DNA of 64,000 nucleotides from Phyto melanocephala (taxonomy: Eukaryota; Arthropoda; Insecta; Diptera; Rhinophoridae): contig OW799237.1 of the NCBI GenBank assembly GCA_941918925.1, forward strand, positions 106,982,515-107,046,514, read 5' to 3'. A program made the translations under genes and the position numbers. The stretch's first letter is position 1, and each line of letters opens with the position of its first letter. The notes under the pieces were generated by a model. The model was not told the origin of the DNA and made no database searches. It was given only the letters and a program-made list of their open reading frames with translations. Shown piece by piece: positions 43,548-55,399 of this stretch.

Positions 43548-44370
43548 ATTCAAAATGGCCGCCAACAAAATAGCGGACAGATCTGTATATATGAGAAAAT
43601 TTTTGTAATGAACACCACCCTAAATAGTGTTATCCAATGAAAGGGCTTGAAAGTTCTTGATCTAAGATGGCGTACAAAACAAAATGGCGAATTACATATT
43701 TTTTCCAACCCCACTGCAAAATGACGTACAAGGGTATAAGAAAATCCTATATTAAGCATATGTGACAGCGCATAGAGAAAGGGACCTAAGGGTAAAAACA
43801 GGTTTTGTTCAGAAGGGCCATTTTAAAGATTAAATAATTTTTTTAAATTGTTCATAAGAGAAAAAAAATTTGTTGTAGTTTCGTAAAATCAGGTTATTTT
43901 GTTAATTTAGTAGGGGAAAAAATGAAAATAAATAAATTTTACCGTTACGTCCCTTTCTATTTGTGCTTAGAATCGTCGACTTCACTTTTATAAAACTCGC
44001 ATATATCTGGGAGGGAACACTTTTGGGGCAAGGGATCGGTCTCATACGATGCTCAGATGTTGTCCACATAAAAAAAAGTGAAAATTGGTTTTTTTACCCT
44101 TAGGTCCCTTTATGCGCTGTCACATATAATAATTCATATATGTAAGTATGTATGTATGTATAGAAGTTCACGATTATATAGTATATGTATGTATAGATGT
44201 CTTTGATTATAGTATGCAGATGTATGTATATTTTTTTTGCTTTTAGTTTTTGTTTGTAAATTAGGATTAAGTTATTTTTGCAGAATTTAAGCGAGTGCCT
44301 AAAAACAAAACAAATGCTGGTGAAGTGTATATTAGATTCGGCACAGCCGAATATAACGCTCTTAGTTGTT
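43548..44370 (+). mobile_element. DINE-like element remnant (GATGGC type)
   Basis: Contains ATGAAAGGGCTTGAAAGTTC, AAGATGGCGTACAAAACAAA and ATGGCGAATTACATATTTTT, like the copy at 49312-50350. It ends with hairpin ATTCGGCACAGCCGAAT (44336-44352) and CGCTCTTAGTTGTTTT. A TA-flanked MITE (43761-44124) is inserted in the middle. The 5' block is missing. Confidence 0.75.
43761..44124. mobile_element. TA-flanked MITE
   Basis: The 364-bp element has inverted ends TGTGACAGCGCATA followed by GGGACCTAAGGGTAAAAA (about 34 bp with a short gap) and TA on each side. Ends and duplication fit a Tc1/mariner-type MITE. No second copy was noticed in the window. Confidence 0.82.
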
Positions 44371-44782
44371 TTTATTTATATGTTTTATTTGACCATATTT
44401 AAGTAACAATATAGAAAGTACAAGAAAATTCCTAGAAACAGCATTCTATTCAACAATACTAAAAGCAAAATTTTATACATCTGACATCACTGACTTGTAT
44501 GACAATGACGCCATTGTCAAATGCACAAAACTTGTACATCTGCCAATTTAAAATTATATGACAATATGTGTCAAAGTTCTGAGAATAGCGACTAAGGGTG
44601 TTCAGACAATTGTCATATATCTGACAATATTGTTGCCAGGTGACCGCCTCTCAATGGTCTGACAATGATTTTTCTGCCAACATTGTTAGGCAAAAATTGC
44701 CTGTTCACACGGTTGTAAGGCATTTATTACCAATTTTTCAGGCAATATTGTACGATCTGACAACCGTGTGTACAAAGCTTAA

Positions 44783-45057
44783 GTCCATAATATCAATTAA
44801 TAATTTAAGTTATTAATATCAAGTACTTATTTATTGCTATAAAAATAAGTACTTATTAAAGTCCCTATATATAAGCGATTTCAATAAGTACTTTTAGGAG
44901 TTCCTATTTGTAAGCGGAGGTGGTAAGTACTTATTTTAGACCCCATTGGATGACATCAACGTGCTAAAATAGTGGGTTCGTGTGCCAAATTGTATGTAAT
45001 GAAGAACTGTTTTTAGTGCATTCAACTCATTTTTTTATAATGAGAGTTTTTGCTGGG
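44783..45057 (-). mobile_element. CCCAGCA-TIR element copy 2, second part with AAGTACTT array
   Basis: AAGTACTT occurs at 44821, 44847, 44886 and 44925, with spacings of 26, 39 and 39 bp, the mirror of copy 1. The element ends with TTTTTGCTGGG at 45057. Together with 42745-42916 it forms one element split by a 1.86-kb insertion. Confidence 0.88.
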
Positions 45058-46150
45058 TGACTTTAGTATATTCATTTTTGTTTTCAAATTTTGAAAAAAA
45101 ACGGTGTTAGGCGATAATTTAGTGGAAACGTAAAACAAGTCGCATAGTAAACGAATAGTTGAACCATATTCAAGTTCAGCATCAATACTTGACCGAAGCC
45201 CCATTAGTGCAGTTAGAAATGCCTCGAACCAATTCTTTTGATTATGATACACTAATGAAGCTTTTAGAGAACGATGCCATTTTCTATCATACCACGAAAT
45301 GTGTCAGTTCTTTAAAAGGGTAAGACCCTAACTGACGACTTTGATCAGTGGTGAATTTAGTAGCAACACCAAAATGAGATATACATCCCCCACATTAATC
45401 TTCGTCAACTTTATATGCTGTCATATCTTCTAACGGAATAGCCTTAGGCCACCTATCTATGCATTTTAACAAGTATGTGTAACCATTAGCATAGGTTAAT
45501 GGGCCTACCAAATCTATATTGATATGGAAAAAATGCTCACAAATTAAAGGACACATACTATGCCCCTGTGTATATGTCAAGCTACTTTAGAACGTTGACA
45601 CTGCATACATTCTCGAGGCGAACATTGTTTATATTTTTTCATATTTGGCCAAACAAAACGGTCTTGTATTAGTTTTGCTTTTTGGTTTAATAACGCTATG
45701 TGATAATTTGTGATGGGAATTGAAAATTGTTTTACAAAAATCTAATGGCTGGAAAGGTCTTACTTTTTTTATTTAAATAATCAAACCTATAGTGACTTGC
45801 CTTGAAATAAAATAACCGACTTTAAAATGTTTGACGTTGTTTTATAAGAATTTTAAGTTCTAAATCACTTTCTTAAGACTTGCCTAATACTTCGTAACTA
45901 AAACATACAGGAGCATTAATGGTAGACATACGAGAAAGTGTATTCGCAATTGTGTTCGAATGACCACTTACATATATGGCGAATGCTGGCTGAAATCTGT
46001 CATGTAAAATCCAGTTGACTAAAACGACGAGGAGAAACTCTGTCTCTAGGTGTTGCTTTAATGCAAACGTTAACTGTTGGTGATCTGTGATAATGATACA
46101 ATGACGGCCTTTAAGTGTATGCCTAAAGTATAAATAGCCAAAAACTCTCT
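45022..46150 (-). pseudogene. Ty3/gypsy pol relic: RNase H and integrase
   Basis: Minus-strand pieces run in pol order. The RNase H part (46140-45873) has YFRHTLKGRHCIIITDHQQL and then IYVSGHSNTIANTLSRM. A zinc-binding part (about 45690-45580) reads DRFVWPNMKKYKQCSPRECM followed by QCQRSKV. The integrase core (45580-45395) has FFHINIDLVGPLTYANGYTY and CIDRWPKAIPL, giving the first catalytic Asp. The distal part (45252-45022) has HNQKNWFEAFLTALMGLRSS. Stops and shifts separate all parts. No LTR was found; the distal end overlaps the neighbouring TIR element by a few dozen bases. Confidence 0.85.
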
Positions 46151-46169
46151 GTCTATATGTCGGCGGGCA

Positions 46170-46371
46170 TGTATCAGTACCAGCTGTAATTTTGTCTATC
46201 AAGGCAGGAATTTTCGCTGGCCATCCCCTGTAAACGAGAAACTTTACGTATTCCCACAAAAAAATTGTCTAGGGGGTTCAAATTACAAGATCTTGCCAGT
46301 GAAAAGACTGTTCCAAAACATGAGATCAAATGCTTGCCAAGCTTGCCTCTCAATAGGTTCATAGTGTTCAT
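46170..46371 (-). pseudogene. Tc1/mariner transposase C-terminal fragment
   Basis: The frame reads MNTMNLLRGKLGKHLISCFG, then ARSCNLNPLDNFFVGIRKVS; in the next frame FLVYRGWPAKIPALIDKITA follows. It matches the third-acid block (P-RSCDLTPLDFFLWGYVKS) of the DD41D-type mariners in this window. It abuts the gypsy RNase H relic, and a single open frame (46259-45873) runs across the junction, a chance fusion of two dead elements. Confidence 0.65.
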
Positions 46372-46379
46372 GTGTTGTG

Positions 46380-47570
46380 TAGCAAAAAAAAATGCACCCT
46401 TTACAAACTTTTTTCAAAATGTCTGCCGTTTTAAAAATGCACAAAAAATAAAAAACAATAACAATAAAATGTTGGATAAATTTTCTACTTAAACAGATTT
46501 CAATAACATTTTTCTATCTCACATCGAAATTGGCTAAGGGTTGAGTGTAGCATTTTAACCTGTTTTCATTGAAATCAACTTTATAATGAATGACCTTTAT
46601 TTGCCTTTACCCTTCTAAATATGAAAGCCGTTATTATTAAATAAAAAAAATTCTTAATTTTAATTTTGTTTACTTTTCAAACGGTTGGATTGAAGTAGGA
46701 AATTAAAAAACCATAAAAAGTATTAATGATATCATTAACAATGTTTTGTAAAAAATTTTGTATTTGCACAAATAATATTTTACGAAATGCGGTTATTACG
46801 TTAAAACTGTTGATATACACATGAAGAAAAGATGTAAAATACTTACCACCATATTCATATTCATATTTTAAGTTTATAACACAAACCTATTTATAACCAG
46901 CGTTGTCGTCTTTACAATTTCAAAAAGCATTTAAACTCTCAAAAAAGCGTGTAATTTTTATAAAAAATCCCTGAATTTAAAATTGTTTACTTTTGATTCT
47001 ATTTAGCGGAATACACTCTTGGTAGCATTTTTGCAATTAGTGCAAATATACACTAATTTTTTGCTACCAAGCGTTAGTGCTTATTTCATGTGTGTTGCAA
47101 ACTTATGACAACAGCTGATTTTTTAGGTATTTAAGAAACAACAAATCTTTTTTTTTTTTCAATTAATATGTAAGATTCTGTGTTTTAATATTTTCCAAAA
47201 AGAAAGTTAATTGATTTTAAAAAATTACAATGCCTAAATCAACTGAAAAATATAGTAAGGGTATTAACGATTGAACCCGTGCAAATTGGCACAGAGTAAA
47301 TTAACTGTGCATGTAACGGCAGATCATGAGCGTCATTTTTTTTTTTATCCGAAATACATATTTACTTCAGCCGGTGTTGTCAGAGTTACCGTCTAAAAAA
47401 ATCTGGCAACTTCTTAAGGAATTTCTTGAATATTTTTTTTTTCAAGAGAATCTATTTTTTTTTTAATTCAATTAAAGAAATTTCTTGTAAATTTAGTTTT
47501 CTTTTACATACAATTAATGGCGGTTAATATGTCAAAAACATCAGTTGTCACTTGTTTGCTTCTGAGCATA
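46380..47570. other. No gene; one short palindrome
   Basis: AT-rich sequence. The only structure noticed is the hairpin at 47018-47071. Confidence 0.45.
47018..47071. repeat. 54-bp hairpin
   Basis: CTTGGTAGCA and TGCTACCAAG form a perfect outer 10-bp stem. Inside, TTAGTG and CACTAA form a second stem around CAAATATA. It could be a tiny foldback element or a structured RNA. Confidence 0.6.
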
Positions 47571-47579
47571 TATACACAG

Positions 47580-48481
47580 TAGGGTGGTCGACTCGGTTTT
47601 AAAACCGGTGAAAACCCGGTTTTTTACTGTTTCAGCTGGCGGTTTTTTCCAAATGTTAATTTTTCGAATGTCGAATACACTGGTTTTTTTACTCACAGAA
47701 ACCGGTTTTTTTTCATTTTTAGTTTTATTTCATTTATCTTTTTAACCGAACGTACCATACAATATTTACTACTCAAAAAATTTCCAAAAATCAGAAAACT
47801 TATTAAATAATCTTCCATTATATTGTAAGAAATTTATTTGTTGTTTCAAAAACAAATGTAAAATAAGAAAAGTAATCAGGCTTAAATATTATTTGTTTTA
47901 AATGAAGAGCAGGTATTTTAAACTTTGTTGCGCTTATAATTTGCTGCGATAATCAGCTGTTCAGTTAAGTTTTTTGACCAAATTATTGTACTTTGCAATA
48001 CCTTTTGATCTCATTTTCGAATTTCATAATATTTTGCTTCTACGAAATCTAGCAACTTGTACTAAAGACTACCCATAGATTTACTAACATCTCTGATAAC
48101 ATATGAATTGTACACTCAAATAGTTTGTCACACAAAGGGTAATTATTACAACTTGCCTACAAAGTTAATGTTAGTAAAAGGTAAATTAGACTACAGTGAG
48201 CAGTGAAGTGACAACCTCCTTTTATTTTAAATAACGGCATTTTATAATAATGCCATTGAATGTGTGCAAACTTAAAATTCAATTAAACCATCGAACAAAC
48301 TAGTTTATACCTTTATATGTATCTCTGTAATGGGTATAAGAAAGAATTATATTTTATGTATTCGATCGGTTAACCGGTTTTTTCTAAATTTTCAAAAAAG
48401 CAACCGGTTTTTTCTTAAATTATAAATTTCAAACTATTTGAAAACCGGTTTCTTAAAAATGTCGAATAATCGATCACCCTA
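47580..48481 (-). mobile_element. hAT-like non-autonomous element, copy B
   Basis: Ends TAGGGTGGTCGA and TAGGGTGATCGA, with a perfect 8-bp duplication ATACACAG (47572-47579 and 48482-48489). It is the reverse of copy A at 39334-40409, about 170 bp shorter, with the same clustered ACCGGTT motifs near both ends. Confidence 0.92.
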
Positions 48482-48489
48482 ATACACAG

Positions 48490-49300
48490 CCAATTTTGTT
48501 CAAGCTTTTTATAGTGCAAATGAAGTAAAGTGATGCAAATTTCAAATTCGTACATTTTGTTGTTGTGTTAAAAAAGTAGAGCATTTTTGCAATCATTTGC
48601 ACAGTCTGCACTACCCTATATGAGTACCCTTAATATCATAAATTTTTTTTTGGTAAAAATGCCATTGATGAAATTGAATTTGTGGAGATTTTTAATCCTG
48701 AAAGTAAGTAAATTCTGTTTCTTTTATGCAAATTTGTTTGACATTACTTTGCACTGGTTTTTCGCTATGCTCATTTGCTCAAGTGATGAAAATGGCGCCT
48801 TAATATATTTTTTGCACGGTCTTTCCGACTTGCAAGGGTAGTTTGCATCAAAGAGTGAGTTCCGCCTTTATTCCATAAAATCAAACATTTTGATATAAAA
48901 ATATAATAAGTTCCTATCGCTTCTATTAGGAGCATAAGGAGCATCTAAATTTAAAACTAATTTATTTTAAATAATACAGTTTCAAACAGTGTACAAATTT
49001 AACTTCACAGTTGCCAATATAATCACTTTTTTACAAAAAAAAAATTACAGCTTTTAGACGCCAGTTGCCTTGATAAAAAGGAACCAAAAAGTACTTTTCT
49101 ACATTTTATGATACTTTTTCTATTTCGGAGTTTATGAATCTATAATTGTGAAAACAGGGACTATAAATAAAAATTGAGATTGAAAATGATATGGACAACA
49201 AAGGAGAACTCTTTTCACATTTTTATGTTTAGTACTTTTATACGTTTGCGAATCTCAGATTTGTAATAAGTGACCTCTGAGAGTTAAGATTAATATTTTT
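48490..49300. other. No recognisable feature
   Basis: An 84-codon plus-strand frame at 48587-48841 has no family resemblance. The remainder is AT-rich. Confidence 0.4.
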
Positions 49301-49311
49301 ATTTTTGTGGC

Positions 49312-50350
49312 CCTGTGGTGCTTTGTCATTCCGTTTGCGATTTCTACAATTTTCATTTCCGACCCCATAAAGTATATACTTTCTGAAAGCTTATGAATAG
49401 AGGAGCCGATAAAGCAATGTCCGTCTGTCCGCGTGTTGGTTGAAATCAACCTTAAGAAGCAACCACATGTTACTCAGATCTGTGTATGGTATCAATCTTT
49501 CTTAAATAGTCAGGAATGAATCGCTATTAAAATTCAGTACAATCGTCCTATAACTTTCTGAGATATGAGCAAATAAACACGACTGCCTCTGTTTTTTCCG
49601 ATAGAATAATTTATAGGTACCTTTAATACTATTTGTAGATATATGCCTCTAGAGATATTCGTGAAAAATTTTGGATAAAGCGTGCTGTAATCGGTAAAGT
49701 TATAGGCAATTTTTTTTTATTAAATATATATTCCAAAAATTTACTAACTAAAATCAATTCTTTTCAGCTTCCGGGAGAGTCAATTTTGGTATCATCTGAA
49801 AGGACGTGACTAGCGCAATATAAGCACTATAAAAAAAATAAAAATTTATGTTGGCCTCCACTACAAAATGGCGTCAAATCTGGTATTTTAAAATGTAACT
49901 TTTTGAACCCCCTCAATATTGGTATTGTATGAAAGGGCTTGACCAGTAAAATACAGTTAATTTTTAAAACAGGTAAGATCCAAGATGGATTCTAAATGGC
50001 GGAACTAATTTTTTTCAACCCCTTCAATATTAGTATCATATGAAAGGGCTTGACCAGTCGAATACAGTAAATTATTAAACAATGTAAAATACAAGATGGC
50101 GTCTAACACAAAGTGGCGGATACAATTTTTTTAACCCCATCAATATGGGTATCGAATTAAAGGGCTTGACTAGTAGAACACAGATAACTACGTACAAATT
50201 CAAAAACAAGGATGGCGTCGGAAATAATAAGGAAAAATGGCGTATACCATGAAATATAGGTTAAGCTACGACGTGAGATTATACCTGTGTACATGATGGT
50301 GAAGGATATTATCAGATTCGGCACGGCCGAATATAGCACTCTTACTTGTT
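49312..50350 (+). mobile_element. DINE-like element, long GATGGC-repeat type
   Basis: The 5' block CGACCCCATAAAGTATATAC, GAGCCGATAAAGC and TGTCCGTCTGTCCGCGTG is followed by about 250 bases also found in the type with T-rich tracts. Then comes a block repeated about four times: CCCCNTCAATATNGGTAT, ATGAAAGGGCTTGACCAGT, AATACAGT and AAGATGGCGTC. It ends with hairpin ATTCGGCACGGCCGAAT (50316-50332) and AGCACTCTTACTTGTTTT. The 5' terminal hairpin is partly deleted. Confidence 0.85.
49868..50235 (+). repeat. Internal tandem block of the DINE-like element
   Basis: Units of roughly 90-110 bases begin near AAAATGGCG or AAGATGG and contain AACCCC-TCAATAT-GGTAT and AAAGGGCTTGAC-AGT-GAA. Three to four diverged units are present. 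Similar blocks occur at 15880-16040, 24760-25120 and 43560-43730. Confidence 0.7.
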
Positions 50351-50354
50351 TTAT

Positions 50355-52380
50355 AAAAAAAAATTAAAATTAATAAGAAGAATGATATTGACTGATATAG
50401 AAGTTGATATAGTAGAACTTTATTTAAATTATCAATTTTTTTTTATTAATTTAAGATAAATAATAAACACAAAAAAAAAACACTTAACCGTTTCATGCTT
50501 ATTGTGTGTTTGAAGGAAATCACACAAATATTGAATTAACAGTAAGAATTGAGCTTTTTTTTAAAAATCTGTTTTATAAATCCCTTCGATAATCCCTTTA
50601 ATAAAACCCTTTAATAATTGTTATGAATAAGGGGAGAGAGTTGTAATTAATTTAAGATTTTAGTTACTTAAATGTAAAACAAAATGACAACAAATATATT
50701 GTAGAAAATCTATGAATAGATATTTATAATCCTTTTGTCTCAACTTGTCGTAAACAACATTTACATTTGTAAGCTGATTACAGATGCCTTAACGTTCCTC
50801 CAAATACCAAGTTGTCGGTTGTCCAACAAGAGTTTTTCTTAAGTGTAAAAGACGCACACGTTTACCCAAACCAATTATTAACACGATAAGTAGCAAAGCA
50901 AAAAAGAAAAAAAACACTTTTTTAATGGTATTTATTTATTAGTTTTGTTATATCCAAAAAAGAAATAAAAAATAAACAAAAATATGGGAGTGTTATTATT
51001 TCTTTTTTTTCAACATTTTCTTGATTAAATTGATAGTATTTCCAATAACCAAGACAATAACATCATTAACCATTCAAATACAGAACACACTCAAGCTTTC
51101 GCATCTAAACCGATATAAAGATACAATTTATTTTGTTGCTTTTTTTATTTCCTTTTTGGGTAAATTTGTATCCAACTAAGCCTTTAGTTACTTCTTCGCC
51201 CGGAAAATATTTGAATATCATGTGGATATTTGTAAATACAAGTACAATTTGTATATGTATTTATTTTGTTGTAAAATAGTAAATAATTGTGGCACGCGTA
51301 CAAACATTTTTACAATGTATTGGGTTACATCTGCACACAAACATACATACATATTGTATATCTGAGGGCATTAAAGATCAACCACAAATAATGAAAAGAA
51401 AACACATGCAGATTAAGTAGGCAATGAGGAAGAAAACCAAAGTGATATGCCACATTTGGTTGAAAGTTGTTTTTCCTGCATGTATTTCTCCTAAAAAAAC
51501 TTAATAAATTAAACATGTAAATAACTAAGTAATAATATGAGTTTAAGATAGTGAAAGGCTTTTTTGTTTCCCAAACCTGTTTAAAAATCCAGGGATTTGG
51601 ATAGACGATTTCGAAATGAATTAGGGAAATTTCTAAAAACTTACAAAAAAAAAAAAAAGAAACACTTCGTTATATGTACATGTGAATGAGCTGCTAAATA
51701 ATTAATTGGCAAAGGAAATGGCAAAACGTGTTAAGAAAAATACAAGAAAATTATGGTTTTCAAGAAATATATAACGATTGACCTGCGTTACCACACCAAA
51801 TCAGCAACTGGTGTTTGCAAATGAAGATTTACCAATGATGTCCTGAATGTTTAACAAACGTGACTTTAAAAGGGGATACTGAAGCAGATCATAACGAAAA
51901 TGAGTGCCTTCGTTACTAATCACGTTTGATTCCTTTCTTCACTAAATCCAGCAATGTCACAAGTACTTGCTTTTGACTCTAGTCGTTTCAAACAGAAAAA
52001 ATAAATTATTAAAAATTCCCCATAATTGATCCTTTCGTCATCAGCAGCCTTTGTCACCAACTAAGGATCTCCTTAACATTTACTTTTCAGTTTAAAGTTG
52101 GTCGTTCAACAACTGGCAGGGAGCTATACCTACTAATTTTCTTATAAAACCGTCTATACTACATGCTGAATTGGCTTCTCAGTGAAGTTAAAATATTTGT
52201 ATTTGTATCTAAGCCCAAATCTATGGAATTCATATTCATTGGTAAGAAATACCCAAAGTATTTAAACAGATTTTGAACTGGACATTCAATCTCAAAGACA
52301 ATGATCTCGTTCAACATAGAGAGTAAGATCTCGTGATTAAGCGTATGGTGTCTATGGTAGGTACACATTTTGCAACCTGT
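50355..52380. other. No recognisable gene
   Basis: AT-rich sequence. The minus-strand frame at 52159-52368 shows no known family. The part at about 50740-51540 looks non-repetitive within this window. Confidence 0.4.
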
Positions 52381-52384
52381 TTAT

Positions 52385-53115
52385 GGAGGTTAGGTTAGGT
52401 AAGGTTCGGTTAGGTTAGGTTGAAATGGAGGGGCACTTAAAGCCCAAACCCATGACTGGTATACACTTATGCCCAGTTGGCATGTTGTGCGCTCCATGTG
52501 GGAACCGGAATTCCCAATTTAAAACTATAATCATAATTTCCCATAAATATCGGACTAGTTTAAGAACTCAGTCCCCTCTATGTAATTCCTTATGGATCTC
52601 CCCAGGTACTCCAAATTCGGCACAGTGTCCACTGTAAAATTCTCGCGTCTAATATGCCAAAACGCAGGACAATGACAGTGATAGTGTATCAAAGTCTCAT
52701 CCTCTTCCTCGCATGCTCTGCATGTTGTCTCCTCAGACAGTTTCATGCGAGCTAGATGAGTTCTCAACTCCGTATGACCTGTAATCACACTGGTAAGTCT
52801 CATAAGTGTTGGTCTATTCAGTCTCAGAATTTCCTTAGATTTCTCACGATTTGGGTCACCCCATAGTATTCTTGTCACTTCACCGACGTCAGTGCCTTGC
52901 GATTTTCTGGCATGTTCCTCCGTCACCCAACATTTAAGTTCATCCTTGAATCGTTTAAGGGGTTTAGCGTTATCCAAAGTTATATTACTCTCAAGAGCTT
53001 CCATTCTGGATAATTTGTCGGCTTTCTCGTTTCCGATAAGCCCGTGATGGCTTGGTATTCTGTTTATGTAACAATTTATTCTCCCATGTTGCATTTTTAA
53101 TAAACACACACTTCA
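52385..53115 (-). mobile_element. LINE 3' part with RNase H domain and (AACCT)n tail
   Basis: On the minus strand it runs from a truncated RNase H domain through the ORF2 stop (near 52555) and a 3' untranslated region of about 150 bases to a tail of AACCT units at 52385-52420. The same 3' end occurs at 6985-7130. It is 5' truncated near 53110. Confidence 0.85.
52555..53109 (-). pseudogene. LINE ORF2 C-terminus: RNase H plus Cys/His motif
   Basis: This is the longest open frame in the window (184 codons). Residues 15-35 read INRIPSHHGLIGNEKADKLS, the last RNase H motif (P-HSG--GNEKAD-L). After it come RPTLMRLTSVITGHTELRTH (residues 99-118), then TCRACEEEDETLIHYHCHCP at residues 133-152, a C-X2-C-X-H-X-C element seen at the C-terminus of I/R1/LOA/jockey-type LINE ORF2 proteins. 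The frame is open to its stop, so this copy is younger than the other LINEs here, but it lacks endonuclease and RT. The initiating Met is arbitrary; the true frame is truncated upstream. Confidence 0.85.
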
Positions 53116-53119
53116 ATCA

Positions 53120-54960
53120 ACAATTAGCCCTAAATGCAACATCATTTCTTTACTTTGAATTTGCATTGAACATCGCGAAAGAACCACATTGGACGAAATG
53201 AGCGTTCAACAATTATTGTACATTTTTTTAATAATTTAATAAAATCGCCATTTACTTTTTTTCTTTAACGCATTTAATTTTTTTTACAACAATTCACTAT
53301 GCAAACAACTCTATGCGAACAAAACTATGCAACCAACATCAAACCTGGAATGCAACAAAAAATTACACCATCATCATGACTACTAGGGATACAACTTTTT
53401 TACAATTTTTGAAAATATCAAAATGGCCCTATCCATACCATGAAGTGCATAAAAAAACAATAAGAACTGCACCTTTAGATTTTTGATATCGTCAAAAAAA
53501 GATTCCGCGTCAAATGCAATTAAATTTGGGATCAGTAAGTTTTAAAAAAAAATAAAAATTACACTTAACAAAGATAGTTTTTAGATTGTGATATTGATTG
53601 TAATCATATAATTACATTAAGAAATGTAAATAGTTTGATAATTACAATATAAACAATTTTGAAATAAATAAAAAAATTTTAAAAAATAAAAAAAAATCTT
53701 AAGGGGCTTTCAGAAATCGGCTTCGACGCGAAACGAAATGACCTGAGAAAACATTTTTTGCTTTCAGCACAACATCGGCTACAGCGTGGTGATAGGGCCT
53801 TAACACTATGCAGACAACAAAATATGACAGGTTGCATAAACATGTTGCACAAACATGTAGCAAAATTTTTACCCAAATTAGGCTTTATAAAAAGCCTGGC
53901 TTTTTATTAGAATTAATGGCAGTTTAAAAAAAAAATTTATGTGTGCCGGTTTTGAAAGTTTCAAAAAATCCTGTTTTTTTTTCTAAATCGATAAATTGGG
54001 AATTTATCCCGGGTATCGCTGTTATAAAAGCCCTAATTGTGGCAAATAAGAGGAACCTGCAAAAAAAATGTATGTGTTTCTTTTTTTTTTATTATTTATT
54101 TACATATTTATGTATGTAAGTATTTTTATGGTTTTTTGACCTTTTTTGGAAGTAGGGAAGTTATCCCTATCATGATTGTACTGATTTTATGAAATCAGAG
54201 AAAAGTACTTTTTAATATTAAAAAAATGAGAAAGCAGGTTATTATTTTGCATATTTTTTTTTTAAAGAAGCAGCATTGTGTATTATGTCAAACTGGAGAT
54301 AAATAAGAAGAAATAAATTATATGCTTTATAGCTCATCCTACTTTAGGTCCTGTACTAACGTTAATACCGAGTCTTCTCTACTTTCTATAAAAAATTTAC
54401 TCCTCCTCAAAAAGTCTCTTTTAATTTGTATGTTTACATATAGATGTACATACATACATATGTATGTAAGTATGTATTTTTCTTTGATTCATTTTTTTTT
54501 TGTAAACTTCACCCCCGCAGCCTGGATTGTATTAATTTTTTATGTAATTGTTATGTAAATATTTTCTTTACTTTTATGTTTGTTGATATTTATAGTTCGC
54601 TTTCATACCAAATAAAAATATTTTTATGCATTTTTTTCTTTTTGTATTCAATTTGATATTGATTTATGGCATAAATTTTTCATGAAATGCTTTTAAAGTT
54701 TTAAGGATTATTAAAGGTTTAATAATGAAAATGGTCTCAAAGTAAAAACGTGACAAAATTGTTATTGTTACGGCATAAAAATAAAAATATAAAACATAAT
54801 GTAAGGAACTAATTATCCAAATTTCCTGTTGAAATAACTCATCACAATTCAGGAAAAAAGGTGTCTGCATATTAGGTAATTGTAATAAATAGGTAGTAAT
54901 TTGTTTAATGCTTTGCTTTTTATATTCTGGAATATTTGTTTTTAATGTTTCCGGCAGCAT
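53120..54960. other. No recognisable feature
   Basis: AT-rich sequence with ACATAC/ATGTAT runs near 54445-54475. Frames on both strands are short and unrecognised. Confidence 0.45.
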
Positions 54961-54962
54961 AT

Positions 54963-55390
54963 TTTTATACCCTTCATCTGTGGAGCCAAGGCCTTAAATG
55001 GTATTTTTAACAAAATTGAGTTTATCAGTGTTTCCAATACATTTTACACAAATGCGGAGATATCAAAAATAACAGTTTTACAAGCAATTTTACAAAAGAA
55101 TTTACATTATGATAATACAGTTTCTGTCTTTCTGTCGTCTTTACCTTCTCCTGTAAAGTTACAATTATGCATTTGAGTTGGGGCCTTTCTACTTTTCGAG
55201 CCCATAGTATATTGTATGAAAGCTTGTGACTAGGGGAAATGATTGAGCAATGTAAGTTCATTTGTATATCCGTGAGTTGGTTGAAATCAACTTATATGTT
55301 GCGCAGATCTGTACGTCGTACTAATCTTTTGGAAGTATGAGGAATTTAATTGCTATCAAAATCCATCACGACTGCCTATAATTAGTAGCA
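54963..55390 (+). mobile_element. DINE-like remnant, 5' region
   Basis: Starts TTATACCCTTCATCTGTGGA. Further on it keeps GAGCCCATAGTATATTGTAT, GAAAGCTTGTGACTAGGGGA and TCCGTGAGTTGGTTGAAATC, matching the DINE 5' region. A segment at about 55060-55090 (AAAATAACAGTTTTACAAGC) is shared with 56084-56108. Confidence 0.6.
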
Positions 55391-55399
55391 CGGATAGAA

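Larger units (their letters stand above)
42917..44779. mobile_element. TAA-flanked TIR element (Harbinger-like), with nested insertions
   Basis: The inverted ends AGCTCTGTACAGACGGTTGT and AGCTTTGTACACACGGTTGT are flanked by TAA on both sides (42914-42916, 44780-44782). The empty site is known from the copy at 14465-15129. The 3-bp TAA duplication is the PIF/Harbinger hallmark. Motifs TCTGACA, CTGACAA and TTGTCAG recur many times in the outer 300 bp at each end. No transposase was seen. A DINE remnant (43548-44370) lies inside. Confidence 0.82.
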
